A DNA stretch of 64,000 nt, taken from Ohtaekwangia sp036786105 (GTDB taxonomy: Bacteria; Bacteroidota; Bacteroidia; Cytophagales; Cyclobacteriaceae). The stretch spans positions 16,301 through 80,300 of the forward strand of contig NZ_DAIQRQ010000020.1 in the NCBI RefSeq assembly GCF_036786105.1, in the 5' to 3' direction. A program made the translations under genes and the position numbers. The notes beneath the pieces were generated by a model. It was given only the letters and a program-made list of their open reading frames with translations. It was not told where the DNA came from and made no database searches. Every line of letters starts with the position of its first letter. Positions within the stretch are counted from its first letter, which is position 1. This document shows, one piece after another, positions 56,227 through 64,000 of this stretch.

Positions 56227-58040
56227 ACAATTCCCTTATACGAATTCGTAAGATACGTAAGGTTTAGATCGATAGTATAGTAGTATGTATCGGGTGGCAA
56301 GACTTCGCCATTCCAGCGGCCGTCCCAGTCTTTTTCGAAGCCGGTAGTCTGAAATACGAGTGAGCCGCGTTTGTTATATACCCGTATTGTAGTCTTGTCA
56401 AATCGCTCCGGATGTTTGAGGGGCCTCACCTTCCATGTGTCATTGGCTGCATCATTGTTCGGCGTAAAACCATTGGGTATATCAAAGCTGATCTCTTCCT
56501 GCAGGTCAATCTCGCGTTCATAAGCGATGCTGTATGCCTTTCCGTCATTCAGGCGGATATATATCTTTTTGGATTCCAGCATCGGGTCGTTTACGTTATC
56601 ATATAAATACTTTACTGAACGCAGCGCATCCCTATATTCCGCAAGTGTGGCAAAGCCAATGAGCGACATCACACCTTTGGCAGAATCGTATACACCACGT
56701 ATAGTTGCCGTGTTCTGAAAGATCAATTCGTCAGCACCACTTTCAAAAGTCTCCGGCTGAAAACTGATCTCCGCCAGCACTAGCGAGTTATCGTCCACAT
56801 CGCTAACGGTAAGTGTTTTGGAGATTGCTACAGCATCGTGCGCAACAGTGTATAGCAGTGGATCCGTTTCCAGTCCTGCAATCTCCGGTGCATCATTTAC
56901 AGGGTTCACCGTGATCTTAACAGAATATGGATTTGTGGTGGCAGTTCCATTACTTACCGTCACCCCTACAGAAAGTGTTCCATAAAAATTTGCTGACGGA
57001 ATAACCTGCAGACCGTTGGCGGTATAATTCTCCCCTGCCAGTATTTGCAACGTAAAACCACTCGGGTATACATTTGAGGGATCACTCACTACGAGGTCTG
57101 CCAACTTGAGTGTGATGGGTTGATCTTCGTTCGTCTCCAGCGGCTGCTGACCAGTGATCTGTAATTCGTTAGTAACCGTAATCTTCACATTATAAGGCGC
57201 ACTGCTGGCTTTACCATCATTTACCGTTACAGGCACTGACAATGTTCCGACAAAATTCTGAGCCGGTGTTACGGTAGTGCCCGATGCAGTATAGTTACTA
57301 CCGCCTGCTACCGACATGGTAAATTTACCGGGATAGGCATCGTCAGGATCGGTAACCGTGAGGTTGGCGAGTTGCAGTGTAATCGCTTTATTCTTCGGCG
57401 TACTAAGTGCTACCTGCCCTGTAATAACAGGCTTCACATTTCCAGGTACTACGTTGATCTTGAGTCCATATTGGTTACTGCTGGCTGCGCCATCGCTTAC
57501 AGTAGTGCCAACGGTAAGGGTGCCGGTAAACCCAGCGGATGGCGTTACCGTAGCTCCGTTCACTGTATAATTCGAGCCTGCCGCGAGACTTAGCGAAAAA
57601 CCGGTTGGATAACTATTATCAGGATCAGACACAGTCAGGTTTGCCAGCGCGATGGTAACAGGTGTGTTTTCTGTAGTTTGTAAAGCAGTCTGCCCGGTAA
57701 TAACAGGCGCATCGTTTACCGGATTCACAGTTATCTTGAAATCGAATTTATTACTGTCGTCACTGCCATTATTTACGGTTACAGGAACAGTAAGTATACC
57801 GGCGAAATTTGATGCCGGAATAACCGTGTTTCCGGAGAGGGTATAATTATTTCCGGAATATACTGTGAGCGTATATCCCCACGGGTAAAAAATATCTTTT
57901 ACATCAAGGTCTGTTAACTGAATAGTATAAGATTGATCTTCGCTGATGCTAACAGGCTGCTGCCCCTGTATCTTGGGTTTCTTCGCCAATGCAGGCAGTA
58001 CTACAATAAATAGTATGAAGCAGATAAAAATATAGCGCAT
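56211..58040 (-). CDS. T9SS surface protein with four Ig-like repeats
   Basis: 609 residues with a signal peptide (MRYIFICFILFIVVLPALAK). Four tandem cadherin/Ig-like repeats of ~90 residues follow (about 22-108, 112-198, 204-290, 293-381), each with ITGQ at the start, a central DP(D/S) turn and KITV near the end. A divergent domain spans ~385-515. Residues ~525-609 are a type-B T9SS sorting domain (IPNGFTPNNDAANDTW, YNKRGSLVFQTTGFEKDWDG, PPDTYYYTIDL). It should be exported by T9SS to the cell surface. Unlike the adhesin at the left edge there is no PorP/SprF gene beside it in the window. The stop is duplicated in the assembly overlap, but the frame is intact. Confidence 0.92.
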   Translation of the reverse strand: MRYIFICFILFIVVLPALAKKPKIQGQQPVSISEDQSYTIQLTDLDVKDIFYPWGYTLTVYSGNNYTLSGNTVIPASNFAGILTVPVTVNNGSDDSNKFDFKITVNPVNDAPVITGQTALQTTENTPVTIALANLTVSDPDNSYPTGFSLSLAAGSNYTVNGATVTPSAGFTGTLTVGTTVSDGAASSNQYGLKINVVPGNVKPVITGQVALSTPKNKAITLQLANLTVTDPDDAYPGKFTMSVAGGSNYTASGTTVTPAQNFVGTLSVPVTVNDGKASSAPYNVKITVTNELQITGQQPLETNEDQPITLKLADLVVSDPSNVYPSGFTLQILAGENYTANGLQVIPSANFYGTLSVGVTVSNGTATTNPYSVKITVNPVNDAPEIAGLETDPLLYTVAHDAVAISKTLTVSDVDDNSLVLAEISFQPETFESGADELIFQNTATIRGVYDSAKGVMSLIGFATLAEYRDALRSVKYLYDNVNDPMLESKKIYIRLNDGKAYSIAYEREIDLQEEISFDIPNGFTPNNDAANDTWKVRPLKHPERFDKTTIRVYNKRGSLVFQTTGFEKDWDGRWNGEVLPPDTYYYTIDLNLTYLTNSYKGIVTIMR

Positions 58041-58353
58041 GAACGCTTCCCGCTAAAAAATTATTCCGCTGCCATCCGTATGGGCAGCATCCGTATGCAA
58101 TCGAAAAAAGAGGTAACACGCTGCATAGTGCATTCGTTAATGATTTACAAAAATGTAGCGGCATAGTTTTTTACAAAAGAAATTCATCGTGTAAATCACT
58201 CCACACTTCTTTTCAGCGTTCATATTATCATACTTTTTTTAATTACCTGTTGCCAAGTAGCAGTTGATTGAAAACTTATCGCCTATCTTCATACCACTGT
58301 TATTACTCTCCCGTCTGTTGGCCACTAGAACTTGTTAACCCCTGTTTAAATTT
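58041..58353. other. 313-bp divergent intergenic region
   Basis: Between the divergent surface-protein and hybrid-kinase genes. No exact -7 box, hairpin or open frame seen. Confidence 0.5.
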
Positions 58354-61300
58354 ATGGAGATCGCTTTAGCAAATGAAAATGAAACTGTCATTCACAATGA
58401 ACTTGAGCTTATTGTCAAATCATGTTTTTTAATATTTGAAGGACATTGGCTGCTGGATGATGGCACGTTAGGCAGTTTGCGTGATCTGCCTGATGTTGCC
58501 GTTACGTACGATTACCTGGTGAACATACACAATAGCAATCACCTCATTTACCCTGAAGATCTGGCTATGTTTCTCTCGGTGCTGGAATCGGCAAACGAAA
58601 GTGTAATCGTGGAATTTCATGTACGCCTTATCAATGCGTCCGGAGATATACACATGCTGCATGGCAGTGGTATATTTTCTGACAGCAACCGCACAAAGCC
58701 TTCTATTGCCGACTGGGACAATTATACAAATACACTGGAGCTTAACCTCAAAACATTTGAGTACGCTGAAGCGGTGTCATCCGCCGGATCATGGCGCTGG
58801 AATCTCGATACGAGGGCTATCTATACTTCTTCCAACTTCAATCGCATCAGTGGATTGCATGAGGGATATATTCTAACGGACTGGGAAGTCTTTGTTAAAA
58901 ATATCCATCCAAAAGACCAGAATAAAGTTTGGAAAGAATTAATGTCGGCCCAGGAAGAATTTATGCCCTTTACAGTATCATGCCGCATACTGCAAGCCGA
59001 TAACACCTTACGCTATATTACACTAAAGGGCAAGCCGTTCAAGTCCAGAACAGAAACCAATTATTTACTGGGCACCATTCAGGATGTTACGGAGAGCGAG
59101 ATATCTGCACAGACTATTCGAAAGCAACAGACAGAACTCACACAGCAAAACGAATTGCTGCACTGGCATAACCGGCAGTTGCAGGAAAGTAAGGAATTAA
59201 TGGAATCAGTTATCCAGTCAGATATCGTAGCGCTGAGCGTATTCAAAGCAGTTCGCAATGAAAAGGGAGAAGTAGAAGATTTTGAATGGATTATTGCCAA
59301 CAAGCTTATGCGTGCTATTGCACAGGGACAGCATGTCATTGGCAAGCGCTATACGAAAATATTTCCGGAAGCTGTGCGGGACGGAAAATTTGCTATACTC
59401 AAAAAAGTACTGGATACCGGTGAGCGGTCTGTATCAGAATACTATCACCACGATAAGAATTTACGCGGCTGGTTCCGGAGTATACATGCACGCGTGCGTG
59501 ATCTGGTAGTGGTGGCCGCAGAAGACATCACACACCAGAAGAAAGCAGAAATGGACGTGCGCGAAAGCAAGAGCCGGCTCGAAGCTGCCTTTCATGTGTC
59601 TACTACAGCTTTATTTATTTTGCGTTGTGTGCGCGATGAACGAAACCTGATACACGAGTTTGCCTGCGAGTGGATGAACGATGCCGCCCTCTATATATTT
59701 GATCAAAAAGAAACATCGGTTCTTTCGCAATTCTGTCCACCACCTATATACAATGATATTTTTACATGCTTTGCCCGGGCCGTGGCACAAAACGAAGCCG
59801 TTGATATTGAAACAAACTACCATGAAGATCATGAAAAAAAATGGCTCCGGTGGAAGGCCATAAAATTAGGAGACGGGCTCTTTGTATCCGCAGAAGATAT
59901 TACGCAAACCAAACAGGCACAACGCGAGCTCAGTACGCTGATTGAAAATACAACCGATGTTATTACCCGCTGGAGTAAAGGTCCGCGACTTCTCTTTGCC
60001 AATGCTGCGCTCGAAGCCAGAACGGGTATACCCAATATAGAACTCTATGGCAAGACCGTTGCCGATATGGGATGGATGGAGGAAACTGCCGGATCGTGGA
60101 TGGAAAAGATACAAGAGGCTTTTAATACCGGCACAGCACAAACCCACTATAATGCCAGCACCACAACACAAGGCACTGTATATTTCTTTTCGCGCATGGT
60201 GCCTGAAAAGAACAGTATGGGTGAAGTAGAAACGGTGCTGGTAATAGCGCGCGATATTACCGAACTAAGGAAGTCAGAACAAGAGCTCCGCAAAAATCTG
60301 CAGATACTGCAACAGACGGAAGCCGTGGCCGCAACAGGTAGCTGGGAATATATACCGTCTACAGATCAGTTCACCTGCTCGCCCGGTATGCATAGCATAT
60401 TGGGTATATCTGCTGAAACGGAAATACAACCGGAAATTTATCAGCAGCTCGTTATACCGGAAGATGCATCGATAGCCAGTGACATGGTGCAGCACATACG
60501 CCATGGTATACCCTTTGAAGAAACGGTAAGAATAAAAGTTTCGGGAAAGACAAAAACAATAAAGATAAAAGCCTCTGTGATACCCGGTGAAAATCAGCAT
60601 ACCCTGAAGGTGCTGGGGGTAGATTTTGATATTACCGCACTTACCGAATCAGAGCGGCTAAAGGAATTGAATGCGAAACTGAAGGAACTGGATCGCGACA
60701 AGACTAAATTCTTCAGCAACGTAAGTCACGAATTCCGCACACCGCTCACCTTGCTGCTGGGGCCGCTGGAAGATGTATTGAAGAATAAAAGTTATCTGCT
60801 GCCTGCGGATGTTCAAAAACTGGAAATGGCATATCGAAACAGTATTCGCCTGCAGAAGCTGGTAAATACATTGCTCGACTTCTCTCGCATTGAGGCCGGT
60901 AAGCTGGAAGCCTTTTATCAGCCAACCGATCTGTCAGCTTTCACGATCGATCTGGCGAGTAACTTCCGGTCTGCTATTGAAAAAGCCGGGCTTCGGTTTA
61001 GCGTGAAGGCCAAACCGATACCGGAGCCTGTCTATGTGAATCGCGAGATGTGGGAGAAGATTGTGCTGAATTTACTTTCCAACGCCTTCAAATTTACGCA
61101 TCACGGATCGATCGAGATCGAGCTTCGCTCACGCAAGAAATATGCAGTGCTACATGTGCGTGATACCGGCATTGGTATATCAGCACACAATCTTAAAACC
61201 ATTTTCGATCGCTTCAATCGCATTGAAGGTATAAATGCCCGTACGCACGAAGGCACCGGTATAGGACTGGCATTGGTAAAAGAACTTGTCGTGCTGCATG

Positions 61301-63519
61301 GCGGCACCATAAAAGTAAGCAGTACCGAAGGTATAGGAACGGAGTTTAAAGTATTTATACCAAAAGGTAAATCGCATTTGCCTTCGAAGCATGTATACGA
61401 AAATCCCGGAAGGCTTCCGAACAGTACCGTTTCTTCTTCTTATCTGCACGAGATTACAGGTTGGCTGCCACCGGATAAACAGGCTGCAAAAACAAAACGC
61501 ACCGCTGCGGCTCCGGGTGATACAAACCCGGTAGTGCTGCACGTTGACGACAACACCGATATGCGTGAATACCTGCGCCATATACTATCGCACGACTATA
61601 CAGTTGTATCTGCCGAGAATGGCAAGAAAGCGATAGAGCTTGTATACAACGGCCTGCGCCCGGATATAATTCTGGCCGATATTGTGATGCCGGAAATAGA
61701 CGGCTATACCCTGGTGGGCATGCTGAAGAAGCAACTAACTATAGCCAATGTACCCGTTATATTTCTTTCAGCACGTCCGGGTGAAGAAGCCCGCATCGAA
61801 GGCATGCAATATGGTGCCGATGATTATTTGATGAAACCCTTCTCCTCGCGCGAGCTGCAGGCGGTAGTGCGCATGCGTATACAAGTGGCGCGCCTGAGGC
61901 GTGAAGCGGAGCAGAAACTGAGTATGCGAAACCTGGAACTGGAACACAGGTTATCCGAACACTCGCGCAAGCTGGAAGAAAGCCGGCTTACGGTTGAAAA
62001 ACAGAATGCTCATCTGCAGAAAATTCTGGATGCCATTCCACAAATGGTATGGGTGCTTGATGCTGATGGCCATATCAGATTTCTGAACGATCGCTGGTAT
62101 AGCTATACCGGGCTTACTGCAGAACAATGTAAGAATATGAATCCGCGGCGGAGCGATATTTTTCATCCCGATCAAAAAAGAGAGATCGAAGAAAAGTGGC
62201 GCTCCTTTACGGCCGATCCACGTCACTACCGCAGCAAGGTGCTGATCCGCGATAAACATCGTAATTATCGCTGGCACCTCGACATTATGGAACCTATACG
62301 CAACGACAGCGGTGAAATTGAAATGCTGGTGGGTTCTTTTACCGATATACAGGAACAATACCTCAGCGAAAAGCAGGTGAATGAAACCAACGATCTGCTG
62401 GAAGCTGTGCTCAACTCCTCTACCAACGCTATTTCGGTTTTTGAAACACGCTATACTGCCGGTGGCGATGTGAGCGATTTTACCTGGAAATATTTTAACA
62501 AAAAAGCATTGTTGCTGGCAGGGCAAAGAGACCTGCGCGGCAAGAGTATATATAGCCTGCTATCGCAATCGGAAGCCGCAACATTGTTTGCATACTTCGA
62601 ACGCGTAATGAACACTGGCATGACGGCAGAGTTTGAGCATGAAGCGGAAGATCACGGACAAAAGTATTGGTACCTTACCATTGCCGTGAAACTCGAAAAC
62701 AGCCTGGTTGTAACGCAACACGACATAACGGATAAAGTAAAATTCCGCCAGAATCTTTTGCAGTTAAATGAATCGCTCAAACAGAAAAATTATGCTTTGA
62801 AAGCCATGAACGAAGAGCTGGCAAACTTTGCATTTATAGCGAGCCACGATCTTCGTGAGCCGCTGCGAAAGATTCAGTTGTTTACACACGAGCTTGTAGA
62901 AAAGGAAGCAACGATCGTTACCGATCGCGGAAAGAATTTTGCAAGGAAAATACTCGATTCAGTAGTGCGCATGAATGCGTTGATCGATGATGTACTCGCT
63001 TTTTCAAAAGCCGGTTCGGCAAATATAGAACAGACAGACGTAAATTTACAGGAACAGTTGCTCCTGGTGCTCGCCGATCTGAACCAGCTTATCAAAGAAC
63101 ATCATGTGGCAATCGAGTACGGACAACTGCCGACTATCACCGGAAATTCGCAGCAAATCTACCAGTTGTTACAGAACCTAATAACGAACGCGATCAAATT
63201 TCAACCCGGTGGTAATCATATACCTCATGTGCGTATATCGGGTGTATACGTTACCGATCATGATATAGATTTTCCATTGGTAGATCGGCAAGCGCGCTAC
63301 TTCAGACTTGAAATAGAAGACAATGGCATTGGCTTCGAGGATCAGTATGCTGACAAGATCTTCCACATGTTCCAGCGGCTGCATGCCCGGAATGAGTATG
63401 CCGGAACGGGTATGGGGCTCGCCATTTGTAAAAAAGTAATGCAGAACCATCACGGGTTTATTACCGCGAAAAGCAGCGTGGGGCATGGCTCGGTTTTTTC
63501 ATGCTACTTTCCCTGTTAG
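58354..63519 (+). CDS. Giant hybrid histidine kinase with two kinase cores and PAS domains
   Basis: 1,721 residues, no membrane helices seen, so probably cytoplasmic. Several PAS/PAC sensor domains (~140-260, ~300-400, ~400-510, ~520-645, ~650-760) lead to kinase core 1 with H792 (FFSNVSHEFRTPLTLLLGPL) and its ATPase (NLLSNAFKF, GTGIGLALVKE). A receiver follows with phosphoacceptor D1109 (IILADIVMPEIDGYTL). Another PAS (~1225-1345), a PAS-like region (~1345-1470) and kinase core 2 with H1498 (FAFIASHDLREPLRK) and ATPase (GTGMGLAICKK) complete it. A phosphorelay is implied; the single-domain receiver 2 bp downstream is probably its output. The stimulus and target are unknown. Confidence 0.93.
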   Translation: MEIALANENETVIHNELELIVKSCFLIFEGHWLLDDGTLGSLRDLPDVAVTYDYLVNIHNSNHLIYPEDLAMFLSVLESANESVIVEFHVRLINASGDIHMLHGSGIFSDSNRTKPSIADWDNYTNTLELNLKTFEYAEAVSSAGSWRWNLDTRAIYTSSNFNRISGLHEGYILTDWEVFVKNIHPKDQNKVWKELMSAQEEFMPFTVSCRILQADNTLRYITLKGKPFKSRTETNYLLGTIQDVTESEISAQTIRKQQTELTQQNELLHWHNRQLQESKELMESVIQSDIVALSVFKAVRNEKGEVEDFEWIIANKLMRAIAQGQHVIGKRYTKIFPEAVRDGKFAILKKVLDTGERSVSEYYHHDKNLRGWFRSIHARVRDLVVVAAEDITHQKKAEMDVRESKSRLEAAFHVSTTALFILRCVRDERNLIHEFACEWMNDAALYIFDQKETSVLSQFCPPPIYNDIFTCFARAVAQNEAVDIETNYHEDHEKKWLRWKAIKLGDGLFVSAEDITQTKQAQRELSTLIENTTDVITRWSKGPRLLFANAALEARTGIPNIELYGKTVADMGWMEETAGSWMEKIQEAFNTGTAQTHYNASTTTQGTVYFFSRMVPEKNSMGEVETVLVIARDITELRKSEQELRKNLQILQQTEAVAATGSWEYIPSTDQFTCSPGMHSILGISAETEIQPEIYQQLVIPEDASIASDMVQHIRHGIPFEETVRIKVSGKTKTIKIKASVIPGENQHTLKVLGVDFDITALTESERLKELNAKLKELDRDKTKFFSNVSHEFRTPLTLLLGPLEDVLKNKSYLLPADVQKLEMAYRNSIRLQKLVNTLLDFSRIEAGKLEAFYQPTDLSAFTIDLASNFRSAIEKAGLRFSVKAKPIPEPVYVNREMWEKIVLNLLSNAFKFTHHGSIEIELRSRKKYAVLHVRDTGIGISAHNLKTIFDRFNRIEGINARTHEGTGIGLALVKELVVLHGGTIKVSSTEGIGTEFKVFIPKGKSHLPSKHVYENPGRLPNSTVSSSYLHEITGWLPPDKQAAKTKRTAAAPGDTNPVVLHVDDNTDMREYLRHILSHDYTVVSAENGKKAIELVYNGLRPDIILADIVMPEIDGYTLVGMLKKQLTIANVPVIFLSARPGEEARIEGMQYGADDYLMKPFSSRELQAVVRMRIQVARLRREAEQKLSMRNLELEHRLSEHSRKLEESRLTVEKQNAHLQKILDAIPQMVWVLDADGHIRFLNDRWYSYTGLTAEQCKNMNPRRSDIFHPDQKREIEEKWRSFTADPRHYRSKVLIRDKHRNYRWHLDIMEPIRNDSGEIEMLVGSFTDIQEQYLSEKQVNETNDLLEAVLNSSTNAISVFETRYTAGGDVSDFTWKYFNKKALLLAGQRDLRGKSIYSLLSQSEAATLFAYFERVMNTGMTAEFEHEAEDHGQKYWYLTIAVKLENSLVVTQHDITDKVKFRQNLLQLNESLKQKNYALKAMNEELANFAFIASHDLREPLRKIQLFTHELVEKEATIVTDRGKNFARKILDSVVRMNALIDDVLAFSKAGSANIEQTDVNLQEQLLLVLADLNQLIKEHHVAIEYGQLPTITGNSQQIYQLLQNLITNAIKFQPGGNHIPHVRISGVYVTDHDIDFPLVDRQARYFRLEIEDNGIGFEDQYADKIFHMFQRLHARNEYAGTGMGLAICKKVMQNHHGFITAKSSVGHGSVFSCYFPC

Positions 63520-63521
63520 CC

Positions 63522-63902
63522 ATGCTGTTCCTGATAATTGATGATGATCCGGAAGACGTTGACTACTTTGTAGAAACGGCCAGACGAGTAATCCCCGACT
63601 GCGATTGCCTTACTGCGTCTTCATGCGAAGAAGGATTCCGAATGCTGCGGGAAGCGGTTCATATCCCCTCCTATATTTTTCTGGATGGCATGCTCTATGG
63701 CATGAACAGCAAAGAATGTTTACGGAAACTAAAAAAAGATCCGCTCTATACAGATATACGCATCATCATGTATTCGGGCTTTGCACACGAGGAGTTACAA
63801 TTGGAGTTTTTGAAAATGGGCGCTGATAAATTTATAATCAAGCCCACCAGCAGCACCGAGCTGGAGCAGGCACTGATAGCGCTCCTGTCTGAAAAAAAAT
63901 AG
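63522..63902 (+). CDS. Single-domain response regulator
   Basis: 126 residues from the ATG at 63522 (MLFLIIDDDPEDVDYFVETA), starting 2 bp after the hybrid kinase stop; an in-frame ATG at 63501 is inside the kinase gene. Acidic pocket D7-D9, phosphoacceptor D55 (YIFLDGMLYG) and K in FIIKPTSS are present. The usual MPxM-G after the Asp reads MLYGMNS, a small deviation. With no output domain, it probably accepts phosphoryl groups from the hybrid kinase. It converges on the receiver fragment at the right edge. Confidence 0.92.
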   Translation: MLFLIIDDDPEDVDYFVETARRVIPDCDCLTASSCEEGFRMLREAVHIPSYIFLDGMLYGMNSKECLRKLKKDPLYTDIRIIMYSGFAHEELQLEFLKMGADKFIIKPTSSTELEQALIALLSEKK

Positions 63903-63909
63903 TAACAAA

Positions 63910-64000
63910 CTATATATAGTTGGCGATCATCTCACGGAGTTCATTGATCGGGAAAGGTTTTTCAATCACATTGTCAGCCCCGGCCGAACGTGCCAGGTCC
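63910..64000 (-). CDS. Receiver domain protein, C-terminal fragment (cut by edge)
   Basis: The last 29 codons on the minus strand read DLARSAGADNVIEKPFPINE then LREMIANYI and a stop at 63910. The ADxxxEKPF pattern with Lys is the C-terminal end of a receiver domain. The rest lies beyond the right edge. It converges on the response regulator at 63522 with 7 bp between. Confidence 0.75.
   Translation of the reverse strand, partial: DLARSAGADNVIEKPFPINELREMIANYI

Noticed and set aside
55895..56230. Frames running through the second N run
   Set aside because: Artefacts of the gap and of the duplicated 55-bp flank.
1..64000. tRNA, rRNA, CRISPR, IS elements or prophage
   Set aside because: Looked for cloverleaf ends, repeat-spacer periodicity, transposase or integrase motifs; none seen by eye.

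Overview
The window is one stretch of a draft chromosome from a member of the Bacteroidota, most likely a gliding, aerobic cytophagale-like bacterium. The evidence is two proteins with type IX secretion (T9SS) type-B C-terminal domains (left edge and 56.2-58.0 kb), a PorP/SprF partner, an Oar-like TonB-dependent receptor, several DinB-fold proteins, a DUF6934 gene, start sites without clear Shine-Dalgarno sequences, and several exact matches to the Bacteroidota -7 box TAnnTTTG. Base composition looks mid-40s percent GC by eye. Two 100-base runs of N are assembly gaps. I saw no rRNA, tRNA, CRISPR array, prophage, insertion sequence or integrase.

Layout. 0-6.6 kb: a giant multidomain adhesin, cut by the left edge, followed by its PorP/SprF-type partner. 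6.6-14.5 kb: small metabolic, stress and regulatory genes (FAD monooxygenase, a DUF6934 gene with a 57-residue partner, AraC regulator, universal stress protein, two DinB proteins, a YcaQ/AlkX-type glycosylase). 14.7-18.6 kb: catalase-peroxidase KatG and a GH5 endoglucanase-like lipoprotein with a ricin-type lectin tail. 18.9-22.7 kb: a MocR-type regulator that has lost its PLP lysine, divergent from a secreted DUF1579-like protein, a GNAT acetyltransferase and a YdjM-type membrane protein. 22.6-29.2 kb: CDP-alcohol phosphatidyltransferase, secreted and TPR lipoproteins, a third DinB protein, a small transcription unit and a HelD-type helicase. 29.5-36.7 kb: an MFS exporter and a complete RND efflux operon (TolC, adaptor, pump). 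37.5-41.8 kb: a methyltransferase, DNA ligase D preceded by a small basic protein, and a divergent NUDIX hydrolase. 42-50 kb: a TPR histidine kinase, the Oar-like receptor and an APC permease. 51-55.8 kb: DUF1275 protein, degenerate USP, an OmpR/HK two-component pair and OsmC. 56.2-64 kb: a second T9SS surface protein, a 1721-residue hybrid kinase with a coupled single-domain receiver, and the tail of another receiver running off the right edge.

The common themes are envelope and surface function (T9SS, TonB, RND efflux), oxidative stress and DNA damage defence (KatG, OsmC, LigD, YcaQ/AlkX, NUDIX, USP) and signalling. No large undescribed system stands out. The most unusual local observations are the lysine-less MocR regulator with its interleaved divergent promoters, the DUF6934 plus small-partner cassette, a short terminator-bounded transcript near 26.8 kb, the small basic protein ahead of ligD, and an exact 55-bp duplication flanking the second gap that looks like an unmerged assembly overlap.
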